From positions 1 through 64,000 of the forward strand of contig NZ_QNUE01000015.1 in the NCBI RefSeq assembly GCF_003385595.1: a stretch of 64,000 nucleotides of DNA, given 5' to 3'. Shown one piece after another: positions 1-10,476 of the stretch. The DNA is from Chryseobacterium flavum. GTDB lineage: Bacteria > Bacteroidota > Bacteroidia > Flavobacteriales > Weeksellaceae. Positions within the stretch are counted from its first letter, which is position 1, and the number at the start of each line of letters is the position of its first letter. Under the pieces are notes generated by a model, which saw only the letters and a list, made by a program, of their open reading frames with translations, did no database searches and was not told the origin of the DNA. A program made the position numbers and the translations under genes.

Positions 1-204
1 GATTATGCTTATGTGGAAATAGGTTTTGCCTTTAAAGATGCTCAAATTACAGTTTACGATATGAGCGGAAGACAGCTCCAAAGCCTCACAACAAAGAATC
101 CGGTAACGAAGATCAATACTCAAGCTTTGGTACAGGGAGCTTATCTGGTGAGCATAAAAACAAATGACAACAAAACAGCGAATGCTAAACTGATTAAGAA
201 ATAA
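1..204 (+). CDS. C-terminal end of a T9SS-sorted secreted protein (5' truncated by window)
   Basis: Only the last 67 codons are present; the reading frame is open from base 1, so the true start lies outside the window. The residues form a typical type IX secretion system type A sorting domain: a beta-rich segment containing YDMSGRQL, then LVQGAYLVSI, and a basic end KLIKK. In this family the tail directs export across the outer membrane and is cleaved. The catalytic or binding part of the protein is not visible, so its function cannot be named. The gene lies 11 nt before the RHS-type gene and may be co-transcribed with it. Confidence 0.8.
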   Translation, partial: DYAYVEIGFAFKDAQITVYDMSGRQLQSLTTKNPVTKINTQALVQGAYLVSIKTNDNKTANAKLIKK

Positions 205-215
205 GGACGGTTACA

Positions 216-3200
216 ATGAAAAAGCAATATATTAAATGTTCCCTAGTATTTTTATTAATATACGGACAAACACAAGCCCAACTTTCCAACGAAAAGGATT
301 ATAATAAAATTTTCCCGTCAACTCCCGAAACATACAGCGCCTTTAAAGCAGGGGATTTCCCGGTAGACTACCGGACAGGTAAATTAAATATTTCTATTCC
401 TTTGCATACAATTTCTGCTAAGTATGGAGTTTCTATTCCTATTAACCTTACCTATAATACCGGAGGGATAAAAGTAGATGAGACATCCAGTACTGTAGGA
501 TTAGGATGGGCTTTATCTATTCCAAACAGCATTTCTGTAGAAGTACATGGAAAAGAAGATGCCAACAGTTCTTCCCGATGGTTTCCAAGTAACATCTATG
601 ATTACCAGTTCATTGATCCAGTTAACCTGGGAAGCCTGACGGGTGACCTTCTGGTAAAGATGCAGGCGATCAAGGATGATGTGGTGGATACCGAACCGGA
701 TATATACCATTACAATCTTCCTACTGTTTCAGGTTCCTTTGTAAGAGATACTGATGGAAATTTTCATACAATTCCTTATGAAGATATCAAGATTTCTTAC
801 TCTGATTCAGAAAATAGATTTACCATTATTGATCCTAAAGGTATTGTATATACCTTAAAAGTAGGTAATTCCCTTACCGCATTAAGTACATCCCCTTTTG
901 CTTACAGAGCTTCATTCCTTCTGGAAACAATCAAGCTTCCCAATAATGAGGTAATTACATTTAAATATGAAAAAAATATGTCATATAAAAGTGTTACCCA
1001 TGGGTATACCGATATTTATTATCCGATTCCTACAGCCATTGATCATTGTGTAGCCGGACAAAAAGATATTCATACTGCCACCACCAATCGGTATATTGAT
1101 AAATTACCTACAGAAATTATTTATAATAATGAGACTGTAAAGTTCAATTATACTAATATTATCAATGGCATAAGCGGCAGAAAGGATGTATTTACAGATA
1201 CTCCTGAAAATACATATGCTTTAGATGAAATAAGTGTAACGGATAATCTGAATAATAAAACGATAAGGCAGTTGAAATTAGTGCATGATTATTTTACTTC
1301 TCAACTTATTACTACTGATTACAGAAAATATAGATTAAAACTTTTAAGAGTAGATAATTTATTAGAAAACAGCAAATATTCTTTTGGTTATAATGAAGAA
1401 AATTTACCAGTTATAGGAAGTTATGGGCAGGATATCTGGGGGTATTCCAATGGAAAGGGAGAATCTGCAAGCCTGATCCCCAATATGCACTACTTTAATA
1501 AAGATTATACAGAAGGATCAGATAGAAATGTTGATCCTATGTATACTCAGGCCTATATCTTAAAGAAGATTACTTATCCTACCGGCGGATCTTCTTCTTT
1601 TGTCTATGAAAATAATACCATATGGGGGAAATTGGTTATTCCCAAAAAGCAGGAGACGATATATGGTTATATTAATAATTCTTATACCAATGACCAGAAT
1701 GAGTATGACCAAATATTAATGACCACTCCTTCCAGTGAATACTTTTATTTTGATGTAAGCCCAATAAACCCTGATGAACAAATTTGGGTTGAGTTTCTTA
1801 ATTCGTGTTCCAATCAGACCCCTAATGAAATTCCTGAAAATGGAAGCAGTATGGGAATCGCTTATCTTGATGAATTTGTTAATAATCAATGGAAAACGTT
1901 ATCTACTTTCAGTGGACCTGATAGTTCGGGACCTTTAACAGGGAGTGTTTTTTTTCAGAACCCTCAGGCGCCTAAAAGAATCAGGGTTAAAAGAATGGGC
2001 AATTGTTCTGTTACCCTGAAGATTTCAAAAATTAAGTATGTGAAAGAAATCAGTAATCAAAATAATGTTGTAGGCGGTTTGAGAATAAAAAGCATAGACG
2101 ATTTTGACGGAATAACCACATATACAAAACGAAAATTCCAGTATCATAACCCAACGCTTGCAGGTGAGCAGTCTTCTGCATCTTTGGCTTCACCATTGAA
2201 ATTTTTAAGTACAATCCCAAGAGAGGTTGAACATGAGGGTAAATCATTGCTTTGTAATATGTATAGTCTGAGCGCAGATCAGGCTATCAATTCCAGTCTG
2301 CTTGGAAAAGATGTGGTAAATTATGAATATGTAACTGAACATACTTTAGGAAAGGGTAAAAAGGTTTATCAGTTTATTGCAGAAGAAAATCAAATGGATT
2401 TGTCAACTATTGGAAATGGGTTTAACCCGTTCCGTTTTACCAATAAAAATCTGATTAATGAAAAATTTTATGCGGAAAATGGGACCAGTCCTCTTAAAGA
2501 AGTTATTTACAATTATACCCTAACTTATGCAAAAAATGCCCTATCATCCAATTCGTATGGAAATCCGCTTATGATAGCACCCTATGGAAAGATTACTATG
2601 ATTGACAGGAATGTAAGTACTGCATCCGGAGGCTTTTATTCTACCCAGGTTCTGGAATCCTATCCTGTTGAGTCCGGAAAAAATATACTCACTGAGATGA
2701 TCACCCAAGATTATATTAACGGAAATACAATTACTACTAAAGTTAATAGTGAATATTCTTTAAGCGACATCCAGAAGCCTATTAATCTTATAAAGCAATC
2801 AACCATTCTGCCTGATGGATTTAGTACTGGAACCACCTACAGCTACGCTCATGAAAAAAGCAACCAGTTGATGATTGAAAAGAACATGATTGGTATTCCA
2901 TTAGAAACAGTAAGCACCCAGACTATCGGAAGTGCTGTCAAAACCCTTTCCAAAACATCAACCACTTACCCGGTAAGCCAGACCGAAGCCAATACCAAAA
3001 CCTCCGGTTTTGTGCTGCCGACTTCCGTCTTGTCCTATGACCTTCAAAACCTTAGCACCGCGCGTACTGAAGTAAGCTACGATAAATATGATGCCAAGGG
3101 AAATATCCTGCAGTACACCACCAAAGAGGGCGTTCCTGTTGCTATTGTATGGGGGTATAACAATACCCAGCCTATAGCCAAAGTAGAAGGCGCCACGTAT

Positions 3201-3500
3201 GACCAGCTGGTAAGCCTTGGAGTGATAACAGCTATTGTGGATGCCTCCAATGCGGATGCATTAAATCCTGCCCAGGAAGGAGCATTAATTACCGCTTTGG
3301 ATACCTTCAGGAAGAATACGGGTTTATCAGGCTATCAGATCAGTACCTATACCTATAATCCACTGATCGGGGTGACCAGCATCACTCCACCTTCCGGGAT
3401 CAGGGAAAGTTATATCTATGATACGGCTAACCGTCTGGAGAAAGTGGTGGATGTGAACGGGAATGTGCTGAAGGAAATGAAATACAATTATAAAAACTAA
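216..3500 (+). CDS. Large exported RHS/YD-repeat-type protein, first of a pair
   Basis: This 1094-aa protein begins with a Sec signal peptide (about residues 1-21, ending QTQA) and has no lipobox. The N-terminal third resembles the SpvB/Tc-like start of Bacteroidota RHS-associated proteins (FPVDYRTGKLNISIPLHT, GLGWALSI). Tyr/Asn/Gly-rich beta segments follow. The C-terminus has YD-repeat-like sequence (YIYDTANRLEKVVDVNGN). It ends without an RHS core or toxin tip, only 6 nt before the next RHS gene. The pair is therefore probably translated together, and this protein may be a shell or accessory subunit for the tip-bearing partner; that role is inferred from context. No T9SS tail is visible. 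Confidence 0.75.
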   Translation: MKKQYIKCSLVFLLIYGQTQAQLSNEKDYNKIFPSTPETYSAFKAGDFPVDYRTGKLNISIPLHTISAKYGVSIPINLTYNTGGIKVDETSSTVGLGWALSIPNSISVEVHGKEDANSSSRWFPSNIYDYQFIDPVNLGSLTGDLLVKMQAIKDDVVDTEPDIYHYNLPTVSGSFVRDTDGNFHTIPYEDIKISYSDSENRFTIIDPKGIVYTLKVGNSLTALSTSPFAYRASFLLETIKLPNNEVITFKYEKNMSYKSVTHGYTDIYYPIPTAIDHCVAGQKDIHTATTNRYIDKLPTEIIYNNETVKFNYTNIINGISGRKDVFTDTPENTYALDEISVTDNLNNKTIRQLKLVHDYFTSQLITTDYRKYRLKLLRVDNLLENSKYSFGYNEENLPVIGSYGQDIWGYSNGKGESASLIPNMHYFNKDYTEGSDRNVDPMYTQAYILKKITYPTGGSSSFVYENNTIWGKLVIPKKQETIYGYINNSYTNDQNEYDQILMTTPSSEYFYFDVSPINPDEQIWVEFLNSCSNQTPNEIPENGSSMGIAYLDEFVNNQWKTLSTFSGPDSSGPLTGSVFFQNPQAPKRIRVKRMGNCSVTLKISKIKYVKEISNQNNVVGGLRIKSIDDFDGITTYTKRKFQYHNPTLAGEQSSASLASPLKFLSTIPREVEHEGKSLLCNMYSLSADQAINSSLLGKDVVNYEYVTEHTLGKGKKVYQFIAEENQMDLSTIGNGFNPFRFTNKNLINEKFYAENGTSPLKEVIYNYTLTYAKNALSSNSYGNPLMIAPYGKITMIDRNVSTASGGFYSTQVLESYPVESGKNILTEMITQDYINGNTITTKVNSEYSLSDIQKPINLIKQSTILPDGFSTGTTYSYAHEKSNQLMIEKNMIGIPLETVSTQTIGSAVKTLSKTSTTYPVSQTEANTKTSGFVLPTSVLSYDLQNLSTARTEVSYDKYDAKGNILQYTTKEGVPVAIVWGYNNTQPIAKVEGATYDQLVSLGVITAIVDASNADALNPAQEGALITALDTFRKNTGLSGYQISTYTYNPLIGVTSITPPSGIRESYIYDTANRLEKVVDVNGNVLKEMKYNYKN

Positions 3501-3506
3501 TACACG

Positions 3507-6500
3507 ATGAAGAAAATAATAACTCCCATTGGGCTTTTGCTGCTAACAGGCTCCCTTTATGCACAAACCCTGCCCAATACTGAAAATTATATCCAGACAA
3601 AAGTATACCTTGATTCCGCCAATACCAATAAACAGATCCATACCGTCCAATATTTTGACGGGCTTGGCAGACCCAAGCAGGTGGTGAATGTAAAAGCTTC
3701 CCCTCTGGGCAGGGATGTGGTCACCCACATCGAATATGACCTGTTCGGAAGACAGGTCAGGGATTATTTACCGGTTCCCCAGCCTGGTACCTTGAACGGT
3801 GCAATCGTTCCCAATCCATTGGCCAATGCCACCCAGCCTTCTTTGTACGGATCAGAGAAGATCTATGCAGAGAAGATTTTAGAAAACTCCCCGTTAGACC
3901 GTATCCGGCAGCAGATCCAGGTAGGAAATGCATGGAGCAGTAAACCTGTTGTATTTGGATATGCAGTCAATACCAATACCGATGTAAGAAAATACAGTAC
4001 AACGACCACTTTTGCAGAAAACAGGACGAATTCTGTGTTAAAGGTCGCTAATGATACCAATTCCTTAAATGGGTTCTATAAGGCCAACCAGCTGTATAAA
4101 AACTCTGTTAAGGATGAAGATGGCAATGAAACCATAGAATTTAAGAATGGACAAGGCCAAGTTATCCTGGTACGTAAAGTTTTAAGTGCTACAGAAAGCG
4201 CTGATACCTATTATATCTACAATGAATACAACCAGCTTGCCTTTGTCATTCCTCCTACCGCATCCCTAGCCCTTAAAAGCTTAGCTGTAGGTACGCAGGT
4301 AACCACCACTGTATTGGAAGATTTGTGTTACCAGTACCGTTATGACGGCAAGAACCGTTTGGTGGAAAAGAAGCTTCCGGGAAAAGGATGGGAGCATATG
4401 GTATACAATAAGGCAGATCAGCTGGTTCTGACCCGGGATGCTAACCTTGCGGGTAAAGGGCAATGGCTTTTTACCAAGTATGACCAGTTCGGGAGAGTGG
4501 TATATACAGGTCTTATCAATAATACAGGAAGCAGGCTATCTTTACAGAATGCGGTTGAGCTGAACAATAATTTGTATGAAACAAGAAGCACCACTGCTTT
4601 TACCATAAGCGGGATGGCTGTATACTATTCAGCGGTGGCCTCTCCTTTAAGCAATATTGCCCAAATACTGAGTGTCAATTATTATGATAGCTATCCTCCC
4701 GGTTCCCCTGCAGTGACCAATGTGTTTGCCCAACCTCTTCTGACAGATGATCCTTCGCAGAACCGCAGCACAAAAGGACTTCCTGTAGCTTCGTATGTCA
4801 AGAATATAGAAGATGACAACTGGACGAAGACGTATACCTGGTATGATACGAAAGGAAGGGTGATCGGTTCAAGGAGCATTAACCATCTTGGGGGATATAC
4901 GGTACTTAACCACAAGCTTGACTTTTCAGGCACGATCCTTCAGACCAATACCTATCATAAAAGGCTGGCTTCCGATACCCAAAGAAATATCTTTGAGTAT
5001 TTCACGTATGATTCCCAGAACAGACTGACCATGCACCGTCATAAGGTGGACAGTAATCCTGTTGAGATCTTAGCCCAGAACAAATACAATGAACTTTCCC
5101 AGGTGGAAAGTAAGAAAGTAGGAGGAGTGGTAGCCACATCACCTCTCCAGCAGATTGATTATAAATACAACATCCGGGGATGGATGACCAAAATCAATGA
5201 TCCTTCAAACCTGAACGGAAAGCTGTTTGGATATGAGATCCGTTATCATAATCCCATCAATCCAACGAATGCAGCTGGCAGATACAATGGGAATATTGCC
5301 GAGATCGACTGGAATAGTAACTCAGATCCTCTTCTTAAGCGTTATAACTTTGAATATGATCCCTTAAACAGGTTAAAAAATGCCTTCTATAAAGAACCGG
5401 TAACCGGAAATAGCGGTAATTTTGATGAATACCTTACGTATGATCTGAACGGGAATATTACCAACCTTAAAAGGACAGCGGTACCTCCATTACAGTTAAC
5501 CCCTAAACTGGTTGACAACCTGGATTACGAGCTGAGCGGAAACCGTTTGACTAAAATTACAGAAAACGCCCTGAATGATACCGGCTATGAAGGAGGAAAT
5601 AACATTATTGATTACGATGCAAACGGGAATATGGTCAATATGAAAGATAAAGGAATTGGGAGTATTATATACAATCACCTTAATTTACCATATAATTTTT
5701 CGATTACTGAGAAAGATATTATGGGAAATTATGTCAATATTGGACTGAGTTATCTATATCGTGCCGATGGAGTAAAACTGAGAAAGACCTATACTACCGG
5801 AGGAGGAAAAGGCCAGTCCACCACAAATATCCTGACTGATTATTTAGATGGTTTCCAATACAGTTACAAGGAGATATTATCCCCTTGTGAATGGTGCAGG
5901 ACCAGTGTTGCTTATGAACAGGAAGCTTATAAAGGTGCAGATTTACTGGATCCCGGAACCATAACCCCTTCCTGGAATCTTGATTTTGTACCAACTTCTG
6001 AAGGGTTTTACAGCTTTACAGAAAATCGTTATATTTACCAGTATAAAGATCATTTAGGAAATGCAAGGGTAAACTATGCCAAAAACAGCGCAGGTGTTCT
6101 TGAGATTACAGACAGCAACAATTATTATCCTTTTGGACTCAATCATATTGGTGGAGGTAAAGGTTTATTAGGAGGTTACCGGAATTATAAATACAATGGT
6201 AAAGAGTTACAAGAAACAGGAATGTATGATTATGGAGCAAGATTCTATATGCCGGATATCGGAAGATGGGGTGTGGTTGATCCGCTAGCGGAGAAAATGA
6301 CAAGGCATAGTCCTTATAATTATGCTTTTGATAACCCAATAAGGTTTGTTGATCCTGATGGTAGATACCCTATTTTACCATTAGTTGGAACTATATCTAC
6401 ATTTTTAAAAACCTTTAATAATACGCCTTCTAAAATGGGGACTCTTTCGGGTGCAAATGCAGCCAGTGCAATGTCAAGATTAGGAAATACTGAATTCAGC

Positions 6501-7085
6501 TGGAGTCAAGGCAGAAGTTTACCCACAGCCACTGGTTATTTTAATAATAGAGAAGGAAGATATGTTTACACATCTAAAGCAGGATGGATTGACATGGTAC
6601 ATTTTCTATTTTACGCTGGTAGATCGTATAATTATAAACAAGAAAAAATAGCAGCTCAAAAAGAAGTTTCTGAAAAAGGAGGGTCTGTATCTCTTCAAAC
6701 GTTAAGTAAATCTAAAATGAATCCAGTAGGCGAATCTTTACAAGATGGCTATTTACAAGAAGCTTCTGATGTTGCGTTCGCTGCGCATTCAGCATATAGT
6801 TATGAGGATTTACCTAGTGATAAGTTTGGAGCAGAGTTTGGGGCAAATGTGTTTGATCCTAACAGCAAACTATCTTTTGGCGAACAATTATTAAATTACA
6901 TGAACACATTAGAGGCAACAAATCCAGAAAATGCACCTAATTATAATGAATTACCAAAACAAGATAACTTAAAAACTCCTCCAAGAAAAAATTATAGTAC
7001 AAAACCTGTTTACGTTGAAGGAGATAATAGAAGTTCAAATGAAAAGCCTTGTTCGTTATGTCAACCAACAAGGTCAAGACAGTAA
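3507..7085 (+). CDS. RHS-repeat polymorphic toxin with DUF6443-like N-terminus
   Basis: This 1192-aa protein has a signal peptide (residues 1-19, LLLTGSLYA then Q). It continues with the DUF6443-like start of Bacteroidota RHS proteins ([19 protein letters not shown]) and many YD repeats. The RHS-associated core includes [35 protein letters not shown] and [15 protein letters not shown] at about residues 900-948. The DPDG motif marks the usual junction with the variable tip. The tip, about residues 949-1192, contains [15 protein letters not shown] and [15 protein letters not shown], weakly recalling the DUF4056 family; its activity is unknown. A lipoprotein gene 18 nt downstream is the candidate immunity gene. 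The tip is more AT-rich than the core, consistent with separate acquisition. Confidence 0.85.
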   Translation: MKKIITPIGLLLLTGSLYAQTLPNTENYIQTKVYLDSANTNKQIHTVQYFDGLGRPKQVVNVKASPLGRDVVTHIEYDLFGRQVRDYLPVPQPGTLNGAIVPNPLANATQPSLYGSEKIYAEKILENSPLDRIRQQIQVGNAWSSKPVVFGYAVNTNTDVRKYSTTTTFAENRTNSVLKVANDTNSLNGFYKANQLYKNSVKDEDGNETIEFKNGQGQVILVRKVLSATESADTYYIYNEYNQLAFVIPPTASLALKSLAVGTQVTTTVLEDLCYQYRYDGKNRLVEKKLPGKGWEHMVYNKADQLVLTRDANLAGKGQWLFTKYDQFGRVVYTGLINNTGSRLSLQNAVELNNNLYETRSTTAFTISGMAVYYSAVASPLSNIAQILSVNYYDSYPPGSPAVTNVFAQPLLTDDPSQNRSTKGLPVASYVKNIEDDNWTKTYTWYDTKGRVIGSRSINHLGGYTVLNHKLDFSGTILQTNTYHKRLASDTQRNIFEYFTYDSQNRLTMHRHKVDSNPVEILAQNKYNELSQVESKKVGGVVATSPLQQIDYKYNIRGWMTKINDPSNLNGKLFGYEIRYHNPINPTNAAGRYNGNIAEIDWNSNSDPLLKRYNFEYDPLNRLKNAFYKEPVTGNSGNFDEYLTYDLNGNITNLKRTAVPPLQLTPKLVDNLDYELSGNRLTKITENALNDTGYEGGNNIIDYDANGNMVNMKDKGIGSIIYNHLNLPYNFSITEKDIMGNYVNIGLSYLYRADGVKLRKTYTTGGGKGQSTTNILTDYLDGFQYSYKEILSPCEWCRTSVAYEQEAYKGADLLDPGTITPSWNLDFVPTSEGFYSFTENRYIYQYKDHLGNARVNYAKNSAGVLEITDSNNYYPFGLNHIGGGKGLLGGYRNYKYNGKELQETGMYDYGARFYMPDIGRWGVVDPLAEKMTRHSPYNYAFDNPIRFVDPDGRYPILPLVGTISTFLKTFNNTPSKMGTLSGANAASAMSRLGNTEFSWSQGRSLPTATGYFNNREGRYVYTSKAGWIDMVHFLFYAGRSYNYKQEKIAAQKEVSEKGGSVSLQTLSKSKMNPVGESLQDGYLQEASDVAFAAHSAYSYEDLPSDKFGAEFGANVFDPNSKLSFGEQLLNYMNTLEATNPENAPNYNELPKQDNLKTPPRKNYSTKPVYVEGDNRSSNEKPCSLCQPTRSRQ
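6219..6277 (+). repeat. RHS core tract, copy 1 of a 59-nt exact repeat
   Basis: These 59 nt inside the core of the expressed RHS gene are identical to 7548-7606 in the first orphan cassette, with mismatches on both sides. They encode [19 protein letters not shown] and the next residue. A perfect tract directly before two different tips is a plausible substrate for homologous tip exchange. Confidence 0.85.
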
Positions 7086-7103
7086 CATTAAATTTATTCA
7101 AAT

Positions 7104-7427
7104 ATGAAAGTTTATAAATTATTTTTTATTCTATTGTTTAGTATGCTCACAATAAGCTGTACATCAAAAAATATAAAGAAAGCTAATCAAATTATTAATA
7201 AGATTGAGAACTATAGAAAACTAAAACATGTAATTCCTAATAATTTAAATGCTATAGGAGTTAAAGAAACTGAAGAAGGACCAGTATATTATAAAAAAGT
7301 AGATTCATTAAATTATATGGTTTGGGTTCAAGCAGAGTCTTCTATAGGTGAATCTAAAATATACTATTCAGATACCCAAAAGTGGGAAAATGGATTTAGA
7401 GAAGTGGATAAAAGCAAATCAAAATAG
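7104..7427 (+). CDS. Small lipoprotein, candidate immunity protein for RHS tip A
   Basis: This 107-aa protein has a lipoprotein signal peptide with lipobox LTISC (Cys19), so the mature part should be membrane-anchored outside the cytoplasm. The remainder is short, Lys-rich and matches no family I recognise. It starts 18 nt after the RHS toxin gene, which is the standard immunity position. The immunity role is inferred from position, size and AT-rich composition. A periplasmic immunity protein would imply that tip A acts in the cell envelope. The TAG stop is followed in the same frame by RHS core sequence of the next cassette, so this marks a cassette seam. Confidence 0.6.
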   Translation: MKVYKLFFILLFSMLTISCTSKNIKKANQIINKIENYRKLKHVIPNNLNAIGVKETEEGPVYYKKVDSLNYMVWVQAESSIGESKIYYSDTQKWENGFREVDKSKSK

Positions 7428-8450
7428 AGTTTTGGTATCAATAACTATTATCCTTTTGCATTAAACCATATTTCAGGGATGTTTGGGAATTCCAATTTTG
7501 GAAGTTATTATAGTTATAAGTACAACGGAAAAGAATTACAAGAGACCGGAATGTATGATTATGGAGCAAGATTCTATATGCCGGATATCGGAAGATGGGG
7601 TGTGGTAGATCCTTTAGCGGAGAAAATGACTAGACATAGTCCGTATAATTATGCTTTTAATAACCCCATCCGATTTATTGATCCGGATGGAAGGTCTGGA
7701 AAAGATTGGTATCAAAATAATTTAACTCAAAACATTGAATGGCATGATAGTAGTGCTGAATTAGATGGCTATATTAACTTAACAGCTATAAATAATACAA
7801 GAGTGCTTGGTGTTGAAAATGGACAAACAGTTCAGGAATTTAATTTAAACTCTGATGGTTCTTTTACAGCAGATGGGCAATTGTTTAATAATGGCGAGTC
7901 TGCTACCACATTAATAGGTACTACAATTACAAGTAAACCTGGTTTTGATCTTGCAAAATGGTTATCACATTTAGGAAATGAGGGTGGAGACTTCTATTCA
8001 AATCTTGGAGGATCTGGTCCTCGTGAAGATACCAATCCATTCTTCAGAGGAGATATAGACAAAATGGTAGATGTGGGAGGTTATTTTGGAGGAATACATA
8101 ATGGTTTAAGCAGAGGGGATCAGGGAATAAGTTTGATGAATACTATGGTGGATGTAATGTCTTTAATTGATTTAGCGGTTTCAGCAGCGGGATCAACAAA
8201 AAGTTCTTCAAATGCTGTAGCAGCAGAACCCGATACACTTAGTTATCATGGTTCCCAGGCAGTTGGTCTTAATATTTATAGAGGATCTGGAGACAGAATA
8301 ACCGGTGTTGGAGTTAAAACTCAGGATATTCATCTAAGTGGTCTATCCAGAAGTCAAAGGGACTCAGTGAGTAGTAGAGTTAACGCTGATGACATAAAAC
8401 GTAATAATCAAAAAGACTCTGTATTAAGAAGAATAATGAAATCAAGATAA
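7428..8450 (+). CDS. Orphan RHS C-terminal cassette B (core fragment plus tip of unknown activity)
   Basis: The frame is open immediately after the stop of the preceding gene. It reads as RHS core from its first codons ([16 protein letters not shown]), equivalent to [11 protein letters not shown] in the full gene. The first ATG is at 7479, with no clear ribosome-binding site, so the cassette may be untranslated until recombined behind a full RHS gene. The core ends with IRFIDPDGR at about residue 70 counted from 7479. The following ~250 residues form a new tip with a hydrophobic linker ([13 protein letters not shown]) and a basic C-terminus ([19 protein letters not shown]). I do not recognise a catalytic motif. 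A lipoprotein gene begins 1 nt downstream. Confidence 0.7.
   Translation, partial: SFGINNYYPFALNHISGMFGNSNFGSYYSYKYNGKELQETGMYDYGARFYMPDIGRWGVVDPLAEKMTRHSPYNYAFNNPIRFIDPDGRSGKDWYQNNLTQNIEWHDSSAELDGYINLTAINNTRVLGVENGQTVQEFNLNSDGSFTADGQLFNNGESATTLIGTTITSKPGFDLAKWLSHLGNEGGDFYSNLGGSGPREDTNPFFRGDIDKMVDVGGYFGGIHNGLSRGDQGISLMNTMVDVMSLIDLAVSAAGSTKSSSNAVAAEPDTLSYHGSQAVGLNIYRGSGDRITGVGVKTQDIHLSGLSRSQRDSVSSRVNADDIKRNNQKDSVLRRIMKSR
7548..7606 (+). repeat. RHS core tract, copy 2 of a 59-nt exact repeat
   Basis: Identical to 6219-6277. It lies in the core fragment of orphan cassette B. Recombination between the copies would fuse tip B to the full RHS protein and delete tip A with its immunity gene. Confidence 0.85.
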
Positions 8451-8451
8451 T

Positions 8452-9003
8452 ATGAAAGCTAAAATAATTTGTTTACTAATTTTATTCATTATTTTTTCTT
8501 GTAAAAAAGATGAAACCAAGAGTTTTAAAGAAGATTTGACACAATCTCTCAAAAAAAAAATTACACAAGAACTTAGACAAGACGGTTCTTCTTTAGAATC
8601 CATTCAGCTTGCTAAATTTGATACTTTAATGGAATGGCAGGAAGCTGACCTCTTATTGCAATATTCTAATCAGAAATTGATACGTTTAAATAAACAACAA
8701 CAACAGTTAACAAAAGAGCTTGAAAATGTCAAAACGATAAAGGATTTTGAGTCAAATGAATTAAAATATAAAAAAGTAGAGGACAGTATCAAACACGAAA
8801 TAAAAGTTGGAGAAAGTGTAAGATATCTGGAACCAAAAAAAGATAGAACGGGTAATTATCAGGCAATTTTTCTTTTAAAGGTTCATGATAAAAAATCCAA
8901 TACAGTTAAAAACGATTCGTTATTTATGTATGTAAATGACAAAAAAGTAATTTTTACACAGGCACAATTTATTGAACAGTGTATTAAGAAGTTCAAAAAA
9001 TAA
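8452..9003 (+). CDS. Lipoprotein, candidate immunity protein for RHS tip B
   Basis: This 183-aa protein starts with a lipoprotein signal (lipobox IFSC, Cys17). The mature part is Lys/Gln/Glu-rich and largely helical, with a likely coiled coil around residues 60-115 (LIRLNKQQQQLTKELENVK). It starts 1 nt after the tip B stop codon, suggesting coupled translation, and is followed by a strong terminator. No family is recognised. The immunity role is inferred from position and its predicted envelope location. Confidence 0.6.
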   Translation: MKAKIICLLILFIIFSCKKDETKSFKEDLTQSLKKKITQELRQDGSSLESIQLAKFDTLMEWQEADLLLQYSNQKLIRLNKQQQQLTKELENVKTIKDFESNELKYKKVEDSIKHEIKVGESVRYLEPKKDRTGNYQAIFLLKVHDKKSNTVKNDSLFMYVNDKKVIFTQAQFIEQCIKKFKK

Positions 9004-9048
9004 TGTTCTCTAATCTTTCGGATTTGCAATCTGTGAACAGATAAAAGC

Positions 9049-9076
9049 AAACCCACCGCAATTGCGGTGGGTTTTT
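9049..9076 (+). terminator. Rho-independent terminator at the cassette B/C seam
   Basis: Bases 9049-9074 are a perfect 26-nt palindrome (stem core ACCCACCGCA/TGCGGTGGGT) running into five T. It follows candidate immunity gene B. RHS core homology of cassette C begins directly after it. Confidence 0.85.
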
Positions 9077-10472
9077 GTTAATCAGCCATTTAGATAAAGG
9101 ACTTAATGAAATTAAGTATAATTTTCTGAATCTTCCTGTTTCAGTAAAGAAGAATAACAACAGCGGTGCCTTTGGCAGCTTGAGTTCATATTTGTACAGA
9201 ACTGACGGAACAAAACTTAAAAAAATATATTCATATTATAAATCAGACTGGCAGGGCAATACAAGCTTGGCTCTGACCACTACTGATTATCTGGATGGAT
9301 TTCAGTATGTTTTGGAAAGTTCGGGACTGGGCTGTCTGGATTGTCCACCAGTTTCCCCAACATTGCAGTTTATGCCTACTGCTGAAGGCTACTTTGATTT
9401 TGTAAAAAATAAGTATATTTACAATTATGTTGATCATTTAGGAAATATAAGGTTGAGCTATTTTAATGACGGTACCGCAACAGTAGTTCTGGATGAAAAT
9501 AATTATTATCCTTTTGGATTGAAGCATGAGGGAGTAAATGTGCTAGAAGGCAACCCTGCTTATCAGTACAAGTACAATGGTAAGGAGCTTCAGGAAAGTG
9601 GTATGTATGACTATGGAGCAAGGATGTATATGCCGGATATTGGAAGATGGGGTGTAATTGACCCAGCAGCTGAATTAGGTAGAAGATTTTCACCTTATAA
9701 TTACGCTTTTGATAATCCTGTAATGTTCATTGACCCGGATGGAATGTGGCCTTGGCCGACTTGGGGACAAGTTAAAAGCTTTGGGAGAGGAGCCTGGAAC
9801 ACAACTGTAGGAATGGTTAAAGGCTTAGCTACTTCCAATGGAATATCAGGAGTATTGCAAGGCGGTAGAGAATTTAAAAAAGTTTATAATGCATACCGAA
9901 CAGGAGGAGCAAAAGCAGCAGCAAAACAGTATGTAAATTCTCTGTATGAAACAAGCGGAGCTAAAGCAATCGTTCAAACTGCAAAAGGTGTAGCAAAAGG
10001 AGATGCGGAATCTATAGGTTCTGCAACCGTTATGGTAGCGGCTGCTGTAGTTACACATAAAGCAGCAGGAGGAACTAAAGTAAGAAAAACAACAACTGTT
10101 ACTGAAGCAGAAACCACAACTCTACATAGAGGAGTAAATAGTACAAGTCCAGCATATAGTCAAGCTGTTGAAGGAACGGCAACACCAAGAGGAGGCAATG
10201 CAACACCATTAGAGCATAATACTGTCACTACTGAAAGTAACTACACATCATGGACAACTAATCCTGCTGTTGCTGAAAATTTTGCTTTAAGAACAAGTAG
10301 AGAGGGAGTTGTTTTAACGGCTGATATTCCTAATAGTCAATTAGTTCAAAGCCCAAATTTAAAGTCTGTTAACTTAGTGCAATCTCCTGGAACAATTGTA
10401 AGTGAATCCGAAACTTTAGTGAAAGGTACTGTTACAGGTGCAGATGTGAAAAAAGTAAATTTAGAAAGATAA
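9075..10472 (+). CDS. Orphan RHS C-terminal cassette C with ADP-ribosyltransferase-like tip
   Basis: The frame begins inside the terminator T-run, so TTG 9075 is only a nominal start and no ribosome-binding site is visible. It carries a longer core fragment than the other orphan cassettes, running from LDKGLNEIKYNFLNLP through NYYPFGLKHEG and [11 protein letters not shown] to DPDGM (about residues 219-223). An Ala-rich linker follows. The C-terminal ~115 residues show the order expected of an R-S-E type ADP-ribosyltransferase: LHRGV near residue 350, SWTTNPAVAENFA near 391, then GVVLTADIP and ESETLVKG near 443, the latter fitting an ExE motif. The fold assignment comes from motif order and needs a profile search. 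A short cytosolic-type gene follows after 4 nt. Confidence 0.7.
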   Translation: MLISHLDKGLNEIKYNFLNLPVSVKKNNNSGAFGSLSSYLYRTDGTKLKKIYSYYKSDWQGNTSLALTTTDYLDGFQYVLESSGLGCLDCPPVSPTLQFMPTAEGYFDFVKNKYIYNYVDHLGNIRLSYFNDGTATVVLDENNYYPFGLKHEGVNVLEGNPAYQYKYNGKELQESGMYDYGARMYMPDIGRWGVIDPAAELGRRFSPYNYAFDNPVMFIDPDGMWPWPTWGQVKSFGRGAWNTTVGMVKGLATSNGISGVLQGGREFKKVYNAYRTGGAKAAAKQYVNSLYETSGAKAIVQTAKGVAKGDAESIGSATVMVAAAVVTHKAAGGTKVRKTTTVTEAETTTLHRGVNSTSPAYSQAVEGTATPRGGNATPLEHNTVTTESNYTSWTTNPAVAENFALRTSREGVVLTADIPNSQLVQSPNLKSVNLVQSPGTIVSESETLVKGTVTGADVKKVNLER

Positions 10473-10476
10473 AATT

